13,782 nucleotides of DNA from the NCBI RefSeq assembly GCF_937936435.1, contig NZ_CALDDG010000141.1, positions 1 to 13,782 on the forward strand, given 5' to 3'. Each line of letters starts with the position of its first letter. The stretch's first letter is position 1. This stretch comes from an uncultured Sulfuricurvum sp. Its GTDB lineage: Bacteria > Campylobacterota > Campylobacteria > Campylobacterales > Sulfurimonadaceae. Below, one piece after another: positions 1-7,107 of this stretch. Below the pieces are notes generated by a model that did no database searches, was not told the DNA's origin, and saw only the letters and a program-made list of their open reading frames with translations. A program made the position numbers and the translations under genes.

Positions 1-41
1 TCTTGCCTTAACTCAAGGCCTATCAGCGTTTGTGGACGGGA

Positions 42-70
42 ATTATAGGGGAAAAAACAAAAGAAGTCAA
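42..70 (-). promoter_or_regulatory. Strong sigma-70 promoter facing out of the left edge
   Basis: On the minus strand a TTGACT -35 box (70-65) and a perfect TATAAT -10 box (47-42) are separated by exactly 17 bases, with a T-rich spacer. Transcription would start near position 35 and run out of the window. The leader would contain a small 5-bp hairpin (GCCTT/AAGGC, 5-19). A near-consensus -35 is uncommon in Campylobacterota and is typical of stable RNA operons, so a tRNA/rRNA or other highly expressed gene may lie just to the left; that is inference. No terminator is obvious between the prepilin stop at 117 and this promoter. Confidence 0.8.
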
Positions 71-116
71 GAGGTTTCCAAAAGAAATTGTAAATATTTC
101 ACATTTTGCCATATTC

Positions 117-725
117 TTATGGATTAATATACCGCACAGATACATATCCTGTATCTGGTCGTATTGTAATCGTCGCATTACCATCTGCTTTATGCTGCAA
201 TGTAATATTGCAATCAGTTGTCAACAGATATTGATTTAAAGTTGTTCCACTAGTTACATAATAGTTTGGACGCCCCATAGAATCAAAAGACATTTCTCCC
301 ACTCCTCCACCTTGCATACAATTTGCAGAAAATATTACATTTATAATCCCAAAGTTTTTTGTTAAATTAGTAACATTTCCATCATGATCAAGTAGATAAC
401 CTGTTAGTGGGTCTCTAGCCGTCTCATTTATATCTGAATTTCCAAGATGGTCTGTATCTGCATAAATTTCATAATATATTTCTAACGGGCTGTTAAACTT
501 TTTAAATTCCATTTGCCAGTTTTCACGATACCAAAATTGATCTGTCGGATCATATTTATCATCCATCATTGCCAAATGCTGTGTGTAGCGGATATCTCTT
601 GCTACTTGTTCCGCAGCTTGTTGAAGCGGATTCGTCGTAAAATTCGGCATTGCAAGTACAGCGAGGATACCGATTACGATAATGACAAAAACTAATTCCA
701 GCATCGTAAAAGCAAAGCGTTTCAT
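117..725 (-). CDS. Type IV prepilin / type II secretion pseudopilin-like protein
   Basis: Predicted 202-residue protein with a class III (prepilin) signal: short basic leader MKRFA, cleavage before Phe6, the conserved Glu at +5 of the mature protein (Glu10), then a hydrophobic helix to about residue 27. This is the prepilin-peptidase recognition and inner-membrane/assembly segment. The rest (about 35-202) is a soluble head with only two cysteines, Cys136 and Cys172, which could form the C-terminal disulfide loop common in pilins. The end, including TITIRPDTGYVSV, resembles the terminal strand of GspG/H- or FimT-like minor pilins. A TTG at 728 is also in frame; the ATG at 725 is preferred, with AAGG about 10 bases upstream. 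The gene is visibly more AT-rich than its neighbours and no other pilus or secretion gene is in view, so its machinery must be encoded elsewhere. Whether it is a major pilin, minor pilin or pseudopilin cannot be decided. Confidence 0.82.
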   Translation of the reverse strand: MKRFAFTMLELVFVIIVIGILAVLAMPNFTTNPLQQAAEQVARDIRYTQHLAMMDDKYDPTDQFWYRENWQMEFKKFNSPLEIYYEIYADTDHLGNSDINETARDPLTGYLLDHDGNVTNLTKNFGIINVIFSANCMQGGGVGEMSFDSMGRPNYYVTSGTTLNQYLLTTDCNITLQHKADGNATITIRPDTGYVSVRYINP

Positions 726-762
726 CAAATTAAAGCCTTACACACAAATTTCATTAAAAACC

Positions 763-768
763 ATTATA
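763..768 (-). promoter_or_regulatory. -10 box of the prepilin gene
   Basis: A perfect TATAAT on the minus strand, preceded by T-rich DNA (TTCTTTTTTCGT) with no recognisable -35, as in many Campylobacterota vegetative promoters. It predicts a start near 756 and a leader of about 30 bases carrying AAGG before the ATG at 725. It gives the prepilin gene its own promoter, separate from the acl operon upstream. Confidence 0.6.
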
Positions 769-802
769 ACGAAAAAAGAACAAAGATCTTGCATCAAGGG
801 AA

Positions 803-824
803 AGTACCCCCATTATGGGGTACT
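803..824 (-). terminator. Probable terminator of the aclB-aclA operon
   Basis: A perfect 8-bp inverted repeat, AGTACCCC (803-810) and GGGGTACT (817-824), with a 6-base loop, lies 15 bases beyond the aclA stop codon. Read on the minus strand the hairpin is followed by TTCCCTT, a weak T tract, and on the plus strand by no T tract. The position after aclA and before the prepilin -10 box supports a terminator, though the poor U tract means it could leak. Confidence 0.6.
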
Positions 825-838
825 GAAGAAAAGGAAGA

Positions 839-2656
839 TTAAATTTCGTCTGCGAGTTCGACGTTGTAAAGGATATCGTCTGTCGGATGGCGATACATCG
901 GCATACCGAGACGTTTTTCATCCAAAATGTGCCCGATAAATCCGATAGAGCGGCCGACAACGAAGAAGGCGTTCAATGCCCCCGCTTCGATGAAGCCGTC
1001 GATCTCCTCTTCAGAGTATCCGAGTGCACGCCACATATCAACCATCAAGATACCGATTGTGCCGTCAACGTTCAAGATAAGATTGTCTTTTTTAGACGTT
1101 GTCAATTTTTCAACTTCTAGAGCAAAATCAAGCAACGGAGTAGCCGGGAAATGCTCAGCCGCATATTTTTTCAATCCCGATACACGAAGATCTGGGTTAC
1201 GAACCGATTTGATACGGTGACCGATACCGGAGATGGTTTTACCCTCTTTTTTCATATAATCGATAAATTCAGCCGGACTCATTCCGCGATCGTTCGCGTA
1301 TTTAAAATATTTTGCCGCATCATCGATCGCTCCGCCGAAACGCGGTCCGATAGTAAGCAAACCGGTTACCAATGAACTGATAACGTCTTTACCCGCACGT
1401 GCAGTAACTTTTGCATTGTGTGCACCTGATACGGCTGGACCGTGGTCTGCAACGGTTTTGATAACGGTTTCAAGATAATCGGTTGCCCATTTCGGATAAC
1501 GTTTTTTGAACCAAAGCAATGAAATAACATCACCGATTCCAAAACCGGTTTCCGGAGTTGCAACCGAGCTGATCGGATAACCCGCATAGGTCGCTTCGTC
1601 ACCGCGATCATCAGAGATCGTACAGATGAACTCTTTTTTACGGCGTACTTTCGGCACCATACGAAGCTCAGGCTCTGCGATTTCACCGATAATACCCTCA
1701 CTACGAAGTTTTCCATAAACCTCAGCAATTTTCTGAGGAAGATCGTTAAAACTTGCAGGAACATAGATGCCCGCTGCTGCCATCGCTTCATTTTTCGCTG
1801 CCGCTGTCTCTGCATCTGCGTTTGCCGAAGCACCCGCGTGGCCGAATTGAACACCTGAACTAAAATGTTTAGCGATTGTTCCGATACACCATGCAATAAT
1901 CGGTTTTTTGATTTTGCCTGATTTTACCGCTTCGATTACTTTGTACTCTTCAGTACCGCCGACTTCCCCGAGAAGAACCATGTATTTAACTTCAGGATTA
2001 CTCTCCATACGAAGAAGGTTATCGATAAATACCGATCCAACAAAACGGTCACCACCGATAGCCACACCCTCTGCGATACCGTCGGCATTGATGCTGATGA
2101 TGTTTGAAAGTTCATTGAACAAACCGCCTGAACGGGTTACAAGTCCGCATGAACCCGCACGGTGCAATTTCGAGTTGATGATATTTTCGATCGTTCCGCC
2201 GACGTTAGCGATTTTGAATCCGCCCGGAGCGATACCGCCGACCGTTGCCGGTCCGATAACGATAACACCCGCGTCACGTGCCTGCTGATTCATTTTACGA
2301 GCCAAACGCTCAGGAATCCCCTCTGCCGTAACCATAATAGTTTTGAATTGACCTTTGATAGCGATCGCTTCCATAGTAACGTCGTACGCTGTACGAAATG
2401 ATCCAAAGTTCAAGAGAACATCTGCATTAGGAAACGCTGCCGCTGCATCCGTCGTATTGCGGAAAACAGGAACCATAATCTCGTCCGGACCATAGAAAAA
2501 TTTCTCAAATTTGTTCCCTGAAGTCGGAGCAACGATTGCTGCGACAGAGGGTTTTGAGCGATTAATGACATAGTCATAATCCAACATACGTTGGATAGCG
2601 CTCGCGTTGTTGTTCCAAAAAATTGCTTGTGTATCTTTGGTAAATAAAGCACCCAT
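839..2656 (-). CDS. aclA: ATP-citrate lyase, large (alpha) subunit AclA
   Basis: 605 residues, matching the roughly 600-residue AclA of green sulfur bacteria and Campylobacterota. With AclB it cleaves citrate to acetyl-CoA and oxaloacetate using ATP and CoA, closing the reductive TCA cycle in the cytoplasm. The N-terminal part (about 1-325) is a succinyl-CoA synthetase alpha-like CoA-binding/ligase module; His273 in FGHAGA is the expected phosphohistidine. The C-terminal part (about 345-605) is a citrate-synthase-like lyase module with DHGPAVSGAHN (404-414), GIGHR (477-481, His480), Asp531 in LNVDG, and the family-typical ending YRHPTDD. The start is the ATG 10 bases after aclB, with AAGGAGAA (2661-2668) overlapping the aclB stop codon, so the two are probably translationally coupled. 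No key residue appears missing. The order aclB-aclA is the usual one in autotrophic Campylobacterota and Chlorobi. Confidence 0.96.
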   Translation of the reverse strand: MGALFTKDTQAIFWNNNASAIQRMLDYDYVINRSKPSVAAIVAPTSGNKFEKFFYGPDEIMVPVFRNTTDAAAAFPNADVLLNFGSFRTAYDVTMEAIAIKGQFKTIMVTAEGIPERLARKMNQQARDAGVIVIGPATVGGIAPGGFKIANVGGTIENIINSKLHRAGSCGLVTRSGGLFNELSNIISINADGIAEGVAIGGDRFVGSVFIDNLLRMESNPEVKYMVLLGEVGGTEEYKVIEAVKSGKIKKPIIAWCIGTIAKHFSSGVQFGHAGASANADAETAAAKNEAMAAAGIYVPASFNDLPQKIAEVYGKLRSEGIIGEIAEPELRMVPKVRRKKEFICTISDDRGDEATYAGYPISSVATPETGFGIGDVISLLWFKKRYPKWATDYLETVIKTVADHGPAVSGAHNAKVTARAGKDVISSLVTGLLTIGPRFGGAIDDAAKYFKYANDRGMSPAEFIDYMKKEGKTISGIGHRIKSVRNPDLRVSGLKKYAAEHFPATPLLDFALEVEKLTTSKKDNLILNVDGTIGILMVDMWRALGYSEEEIDGFIEAGALNAFFVVGRSIGFIGHILDEKRLGMPMYRHPTDDILYNVELADEI

Positions 2657-2666
2657 ATTTTTCTCC

Positions 2667-3983
2667 TTACTTCTCTAGAGCCATACGTACGATATCCGTT
2701 ACGTGTGTTTCCGGCCCATAAACTTCGATATAGAGACCCAAACGGTCTGCCGCTTCTTTGATATCTTTTAGACCTTTTTCATAGTTCGGCCCGCCGCGGC
2801 GTACGTAGATACGTGTTCCGACCGCTTTCATTTTGTCTGCATAGGTTTCAAACGATTGGATAATTCCGGTAAAGGTTTTCGCGACATCGGTAAAGTTTGC
2901 AATCGCACCGCCGATGATCAAAATTTTATCGCGACCTTTCGGATCTTTGTGACGCGTCATCAAATCCAAAACCGTATCGGCATAGAACTTCGTTTCACCC
3001 GTTGTCGGTCCGCCTGAATACTCACCGTAGTTTGCAAGATCAGCAACGTTTCCTGATAAGTCCGCAATGGTATCGGCATAAACAACCGATGCTCCGCCGC
3101 CTGCAACCATTGTCCAGATACGTCCCATCGGATTTAAGATCGTAAGTTTTAATGAAGCACCCGATTTTGAATCCGCTTCTGCGATCGCTTTTTCTTCAGG
3201 AGATTGATCTTCCATACCGAATGCCGTCGGGAATTCCGCACCGCACCATGCATCACCCATCATAAATCCGGCAGTGTCATCAAGACGCGCGACAAGATCA
3301 AGAATGTGCATATCGTTCCCGATCATAACGATCGGATTGATTTCAAGATACGCAAAATTCAAATCGCGGTAAAATTTATAAAATTGTTCTGCGAATGTGA
3401 TAAAGCGCTCTTTGTTTTCCGCAGGAATTCCGGCAGGTACGTTTGCACGGATCAAATGAGCGATGTTTGCGTCATCCATAGTAATAGGAATCGTTACTTC
3501 ATTAACTTTCTCTTCCCATCCCTCTTCAACTTCCATACCGCCCTCAGCCGATAGATACAGAACATCGTCCTCGCCGACTGTCGTTGCTGAGATATAGTAC
3601 TCTTGGTCTTGAGAGTGCGGAGTAAACGGCTCGACAATGAAATGGGTCAGCGTACCGTGTTGACCGGAAAGGAGTGTTGTTTCATGAGCGATTTTGTCAT
3701 CGATCCATTTTGCGGCATCTTCAAGCGTTACATCACCCGGTTTATTGGTTTTAAACAATACAAGATCATTTTTACCGCGTTTCCCGAAAAGCATGTCCGG
3801 TTTTGCAACCAATGCTTCTTGTTTTAACCACTCGAAACCGTGTTTTTGTGCACATGCACGCAATTCGTCACCATTAGTTACCAATACCGATTTGAATCCA
3901 TAGTGAAATCCACTGAAGTATTTTTCCCAATGTTTAGAGAAAATTGCTTTACCGTCGTATTCACGAATCGCTCTTTGAGCCAT
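2667..3983 (-). CDS. aclB: ATP-citrate lyase, small (beta) subunit AclB
   Basis: 438 residues, somewhat longer than the roughly 400-residue Chlorobium subunit. It supplies the ATP-grasp and citrate-binding part of type I ATP-citrate lyase and resembles succinyl-CoA synthetase beta. The opening MAQRAIREYDGK and FGKRGKNDLV (66-75) belong to the N-terminal ATP-grasp half; FAYLEINPIV (210-219) carries the metal/ATP residues Glu214 and Asn216. NYGEYSGGPTTGET (318-331) matches the citrate-binding segment of animal ACLY (NYGEYSG) and separates this protein from ordinary SucC. The C-terminal half (about 275-438) is the flavodoxin-like domain. The ATG has GAAGGAG five bases upstream (3989-3995). It is the first gene of the acl operon, with its own promoter at 4016-4024. 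Confidence 0.95.
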   Translation of the reverse strand: MAQRAIREYDGKAIFSKHWEKYFSGFHYGFKSVLVTNGDELRACAQKHGFEWLKQEALVAKPDMLFGKRGKNDLVLFKTNKPGDVTLEDAAKWIDDKIAHETTLLSGQHGTLTHFIVEPFTPHSQDQEYYISATTVGEDDVLYLSAEGGMEVEEGWEEKVNEVTIPITMDDANIAHLIRANVPAGIPAENKERFITFAEQFYKFYRDLNFAYLEINPIVMIGNDMHILDLVARLDDTAGFMMGDAWCGAEFPTAFGMEDQSPEEKAIAEADSKSGASLKLTILNPMGRIWTMVAGGGASVVYADTIADLSGNVADLANYGEYSGGPTTGETKFYADTVLDLMTRHKDPKGRDKILIIGGAIANFTDVAKTFTGIIQSFETYADKMKAVGTRIYVRRGGPNYEKGLKDIKEAADRLGLYIEVYGPETHVTDIVRMALEK

Positions 3984-4015
3984 TGCAACTCCTTCGAAAA
4001 ATCTAATTTGAAGAA

Positions 4016-4024
4016 ATTATATCA
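4016..4024 (-). promoter_or_regulatory. Extended -10 promoter of aclB-aclA
   Basis: The minus strand reads TGATATAAT, a perfect TATAAT with the TGn extension and no good -35 at the usual distance. It predicts a start near 4009 and a leader of about 25 bases ending in the strong GAAGGAG site. Upstream, at 4044-4063, lies a tandem 8-bp direct repeat that could bind an activator. Confidence 0.7.
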
Positions 4025-4043
4025 CTTATGACCCGCTTAAATG

Positions 4044-4063
4044 GTTTCAGCCTCTGTTTCAGC
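4044..4063. repeat. Tandem 8-bp direct repeat upstream of the acl promoter
   Basis: GTTTCAGC occurs at 4044-4051 and again at 4056-4063, a 12-base period. The second copy overlaps a small inverted repeat, TTTCA-GCAA-TGAAA (4057-4070). Relative to the predicted acl start the repeats sit at about -35 to -54, where activators often bind. The 12-base spacing is not a full helical turn, so a regulatory role is only a guess. Confidence 0.4.
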
Positions 4064-4076
4064 AATGAAAGATGGG

Positions 4077-5261
4077 CTATTTGTTTATTTTAGTAACATA
4101 TGCATTAAAAATAGGAGTATTTTTGTAACTTATTGTAACTTTTAATGCTTTCGGATTTCGCTTCTTCGTCAAATGATACATTTTGCATTGAGTAACTCCG
4201 TAAAATCGTAAGCGTAATTGTAACTTTTTATCGTTAGCATCAACGCAATATATATGATTCTCTTTTAATGCACCGGCGAGTTCTTTTACAATGTGCATCG
4301 AATATGAGAAATGACGGGTAGGATCTTTTAAAAAACGGTAGAACCACTGGTTAAAAAAAACCACTGACGCGTTGATGATCAATAAAATGAAGGCACTGTA
4401 AAACAGTAAGCGATATTTCCCCCGAAACTCCCGTAGACGAATCCGATAGGTATGTAAAAAGGTTTCGCCTGCCATCGGCAATGCCAACATCAAATACGGT
4501 GCGAACGTCTGCACTTCTACTTTTTGCCGAAATGAAAGCAATATGGAAATCACAAATGCACTCATTGCAATCATCCAAATTAAATCCCATTGTTTCGCAA
4601 TCATGCGGCGGTATAAAACATAAAAAAGATACAAAAAGACTATCGGTGAAAAAATAGCCGCATAAATACCGAATGCATCTAAAAATCGGCTCTCAGGCAA
4701 TCCCCCGACATGAATGCCGTAAACATATAATGAAACGATGAAACTGGCTCCTCCGACAAAACCATACCACCACTCTTTACGATACAATCCATAGATTGCC
4801 GTTGCAAAAAACAGATACGCAAAAGCCGGATCGATTCCTATATACAATGGGAAAAGTGCCAATGCATAGCGACCGAAACGCAGATATCCATACGCGAAAA
4901 GAAAGACCAGAGCAATCATCAATCCCGCATTGTCGACGATTAATGCCGCACTCGTTACCCCCGGTAAAAGCATATAAATCAGTACGATCCATATTCGGTC
5001 GTTCTTTCCGCTGACATAGAATTTTGAAATGGCATAGAGCAAAAAAACGGAGAAGAGATGCAAAACGATCATCGGTGCCCTGAGAGCATAATCGTTTTGT
5101 CCGAAAAGATGCAAGGAAAGAGTGATAATCTGCTGAAGCGGGGAAAATTCGCCGTAAAGAATTTTAGCTTCGTGATAACCGATGGAGAGCCCCTGTATCT
5201 GCCCTATTAAAATAAGGAGATTAATCCCTACCAATAGTAAGAAAAGGGGAAGTTCTCTCAT
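4077..5261 (-). CDS. GT-C / family 39-like multi-spanning membrane protein
   Basis: 394 residues, very hydrophobic, with roughly eight to ten predicted membrane segments from residue 5 to about 305 and a basic soluble tail of about 85 residues. The first loop fits lipid-dependent GT-C glycosyltransferases (family 39, ArnT/Dpm-mannosyltransferase-like): GYHEAK (28-33) sits where these enzymes carry the acidic catalytic motif after the first helix, followed by FGQNDYALRAP (53-63), the family-typical F-G-x-x-x-x-A-L-R-x-P. These enzymes transfer a sugar from a polyprenyl carrier on the periplasmic face. Here the usual Asp-Glu is His30-Glu31 and the tail is short compared with ArnT, so donor, acceptor and even activity are unknown. 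The ATG overlaps the stop of the amidotransferase gene by four bases (ATGA), suggesting coupled translation and one transcript with mqnE. Confidence 0.65.
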   Translation of the reverse strand: MRELPLFLLLVGINLLILIGQIQGLSIGYHEAKILYGEFSPLQQIITLSLHLFGQNDYALRAPMIVLHLFSVFLLYAISKFYVSGKNDRIWIVLIYMLLPGVTSAALIVDNAGLMIALVFLFAYGYLRFGRYALALFPLYIGIDPAFAYLFFATAIYGLYRKEWWYGFVGGASFIVSLYVYGIHVGGLPESRFLDAFGIYAAIFSPIVFLYLFYVLYRRMIAKQWDLIWMIAMSAFVISILLSFRQKVEVQTFAPYLMLALPMAGETFLHTYRIRLREFRGKYRLLFYSAFILLIINASVVFFNQWFYRFLKDPTRHFSYSMHIVKELAGALKENHIYCVDANDKKLQLRLRFYGVTQCKMYHLTKKRNPKALKVTISYKNTPIFNAYVTKINK

Positions 5262-5827
5262 AATTTTAGAAAGTTGTTAAGTATCTCATGCCCGAATTCG
5301 CTCATAATCGATTCCGGATGAAACTGGACTCCATAAATCGGCTTATCTTTGATCTGTAAGGCCATAATCTCATGATCGTCTTCACTGTAGGCGGTCGGTA
5401 TGATCGTCTCCGGCAAATCTTTTTGTTCGACGATCAAAGAGTGATAACGTGTTGCCGTAAAAATCTCCGGCAATTTATCAAAGATCGGGGTATTCCCCTC
5501 TCGTATCATTTTAGATGTTTTACCGTGCATCATACGATTGGCACGTACGACGTTTCCGCCGAACGCCTGCGCAATACTCTGATGACCCAAACATATCCCC
5601 AGAATAGGTACTTTATCGGCAAAATACCGGATAACATCCAGTGTCACGCCTGCATCATCGGGAGTTGCCGGCCCGGGAGAGATAATGATTTTCTCCGGAT
5701 GGAGGGCTTCAATCTCTTCCACACTCATCTCATCGTTACGGATAATCTTTAGATCCGCACCGAGTTCCAGACAATACTGAACGATGTTATAGGTAAAACT
5801 ATCATAATTATCGATCATCAATATCAT
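5258..5827 (-). CDS. Glutamine amidotransferase subunit, anthranilate / aminodeoxychorismate synthase (TrpG/PabA)
   Basis: 189 residues, the normal length for a free-standing class I glutaminase subunit. It releases ammonia from glutamine and passes it to a chorismate-using partner (TrpE or PabB). The opening MILMIDNYDSFTYN, the oxyanion strand ISPGPATP (49-56), nucleophile Cys79 in GICLGHQ, and the His170/Glu172 dyad in VQFHPES are all present, so the triad is complete. No partner gene is adjacent, and it is not fused to TrpD, so it may serve folate synthesis (PabA), tryptophan (TrpG) or both; sequence reading cannot separate these. The start has AAGGAA (5833-5838) overlapping the mqnE stop, and the end overlaps the next gene by four bases, so it is the middle gene of a tight operon. 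Confidence 0.88.
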   Translation of the reverse strand: MILMIDNYDSFTYNIVQYCLELGADLKIIRNDEMSVEEIEALHPEKIIISPGPATPDDAGVTLDVIRYFADKVPILGICLGHQSIAQAFGGNVVRANRMMHGKTSKMIREGNTPIFDKLPEIFTATRYHSLIVEQKDLPETIIPTAYSEDDHEIMALQIKDKPIYGVQFHPESIMSEFGHEILNNFLKL

Positions 5828-5836
5828 CGTTTTTCC

Positions 5837-6898
5837 TTACCATGCTTTAATTGTATTATACAGGCTATCGCGTTCAATCGGTTCAAATCCGCTGTTTTTT
5901 ATCAACGCGACAAACTCGTTTAAATTGACGCCGTGAGCGCTTTTGGCTCCTGCAGCCGAATTGATCGACTCTTTTTCGATCGTTCCGTCTAGATCGTTAG
6001 CGCCAAATTCCTGCGCTACGAGAGCCAGATTGACTGTTGAGGTCACCCAATACGCTTTTAAATTCGGAACGTTGTCCAAAACAATTCGACTGATTGCCAT
6101 CGTTTTGAGAATTTCATGCGCTGTAATCGGCTCTTTGACATTGAGAAAATTGTTTTCGGTTTGATAAACCAGAGGGATAAAACAGTTAAATCCTCCCGTA
6201 ATATCCTGCAAATCACGTATCCGCATCATATGATCGATCCGGTGAGAGCGCTCCTCGACATGCCCAAACAGCATCGTGACGTTGGATTTCATCCCCCGTT
6301 CGTGCCATTTACGGTGAATCTCCAGCCATTGCTGCGAGTTCACTTTTCCTTTACAGATGTAATCGCGCACTTTTTCGTCAAAAATCTCAGCCCCTCCTCC
6401 AGGCATCGAATCGACACCGTTTTCAACCATCAAATCGAGAATTTCATCATAGCTTTTGTGATATTCTTCAGCCAAAAAATGGACCTCTGCCGCCGTAAGT
6501 GCTTTGATATGCAACTGAGGATGACGCTCCTTGATTTTGCGAAAAACCTGGAGATACCACTCCAAACCCGTATCGGGATTGTGGGCAGAGACAATGTGAA
6601 CCTCAGATATCCCTCTGGCCACGATATCATCGGTTATCGTCACGATCTCTTCATGACTCATCGTATAAGGATTAGGATTTTTACGGCTGGCACTGTAAGC
6701 ACAAAATTTACAGATATCTTTACAAATATTGGTCGGGTTAATATGGCGGTTAATATTGAAATAGGTACGTTTTCCGTGCAATTCACGCCGGCGCTCATCG
6801 GCAAGCTCGCCGAGCGTAAAAAGGTCTAAATCATACAGGGAAGTTGCCTCTTCCTGCGTTAAACGCTCACGTCGCTTTACTTTATCGATCACATTCAT
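5837..6898 (-). CDS. mqnE: Aminofutalosine synthase MqnE (radical SAM, menaquinone synthesis)
   Basis: 353 residues from the preferred start. It joins 3-[(1-carboxyvinyl)oxy]benzoate to a SAM-derived adenosyl group to give aminofutalosine, the second step of futalosine-route menaquinone synthesis, the usual route in Campylobacterota. The radical SAM cluster motif is CKDICKFC with Cys59, Cys63 and Cys66 (CX3CX2C), preceded by INRHINPTNIC. LFTLGELAD near the N-terminus and PGGGAE (166-171) are typical of the MqnE/MqnC/CofH group; the overall match is closer to MqnE than MqnC. An in-frame ATG at 6931 would add 11 residues, but a perfect TATAAT covers that codon, so the transcript should begin after it; the ATG at 6898 is chosen, with a weak AAAGA upstream. 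First gene of the mqnE-amidotransferase-membrane protein unit. Confidence 0.9.
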   Translation of the reverse strand: MNVIDKVKRRERLTQEEATSLYDLDLFTLGELADERRRELHGKRTYFNINRHINPTNICKDICKFCAYSASRKNPNPYTMSHEEIVTITDDIVARGISEVHIVSAHNPDTGLEWYLQVFRKIKERHPQLHIKALTAAEVHFLAEEYHKSYDEILDLMVENGVDSMPGGGAEIFDEKVRDYICKGKVNSQQWLEIHRKWHERGMKSNVTMLFGHVEERSHRIDHMMRIRDLQDITGGFNCFIPLVYQTENNFLNVKEPITAHEILKTMAISRIVLDNVPNLKAYWVTSTVNLALVAQEFGANDLDGTIEKESINSAAGAKSAHGVNLNEFVALIKNSGFEPIERDSLYNTIKAW

Positions 6899-6929
6899 TG
6901 TCAAATCTTTAGATGCTAATTTGAGGCGC

Positions 6930-6938
6930 ATTATAGCA
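6930..6938 (-). promoter_or_regulatory. Extended -10 promoter of the mqnE operon
   Basis: The minus strand reads TGCTATAAT, an extended -10 like that of the acl operon, with no clear -35. The last two bases overlap the upstream in-frame ATG at 6931, so initiation near 6924 would leave that codon out of the mRNA. This supports translation from the ATG at 6898 with a leader of about 25 bases. Confidence 0.65.
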
Positions 6939-7006
6939 AATGTTTTTCCCTCTGGTAGAAATAAACGGTACCCTCAGGCAATCGCATAAAAAACATCAAT
7001 TTTGTC

Positions 7007-7041
7007 AAAAAAACATTTACGACACTAACGTAGGTTTTTTT
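7007..7041. terminator. Bidirectional terminator-like hairpin
   Basis: An A7 run plus C (7007-7014) pairs with G plus a T7 run (7034-7041), and TACG (7018-7021) pairs with CGTA (7029-7032) around a 7-base loop, with a small bulge (ATT against G). Either strand therefore has a stem followed by seven T residues. The GC part of the stem is only four to five pairs, so strength is uncertain. No named gene ends here, so it would have to end an RNA from the unexplained region. Confidence 0.35.
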
Positions 7042-7054
7042 AAGCATTATCGTC

Positions 7055-7060
7055 TATAAT
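7055..7060 (+). promoter_or_regulatory. Possible plus-strand -10 box next to an inverted repeat
   Basis: A perfect TATAAT on the plus strand, 15 bases after a T7 run, whose last base begins the 10-bp inverted repeat at 7060-7089. A start near 7067 would fall inside the left arm, so a protein bound there could block the promoter. No identified gene is served by it directly. Confidence 0.35.
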
Positions 7061-7089
7061 TTCGTTATATCATACAAACTATAACGAAA
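7060..7089. repeat. 10-bp inverted repeat with 10-base spacer (operator-like)
   Basis: TTTCGTTATA (7060-7069) and TATAACGAAA (7080-7089) are perfect complements separated by TCATACAAAC. Arm centres are 20 bases apart, about two helical turns, as expected for a dimeric DNA-binding protein. It lies between two plus-strand TATAAT boxes (7055-7060 and 7108-7113). A second short symmetry, ATCAT-AA-ATGAT, lies at 7132-7143. Confidence 0.55.
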
Positions 7090-7107
7090 ATGTCATACCC
7101 TGCTTAG

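Noticed and set aside
1366..1896. 176-codon minus-strand ORF inside aclA
   Set aside because: It is another frame of aclA, whose reading frame contains all expected ATP-citrate lyase motifs.
6116..6829. 237-codon plus-strand ORF antisense to mqnE
   Set aside because: It lies wholly opposite a well-conserved radical SAM gene and shows no protein motif; it is a shadow frame.
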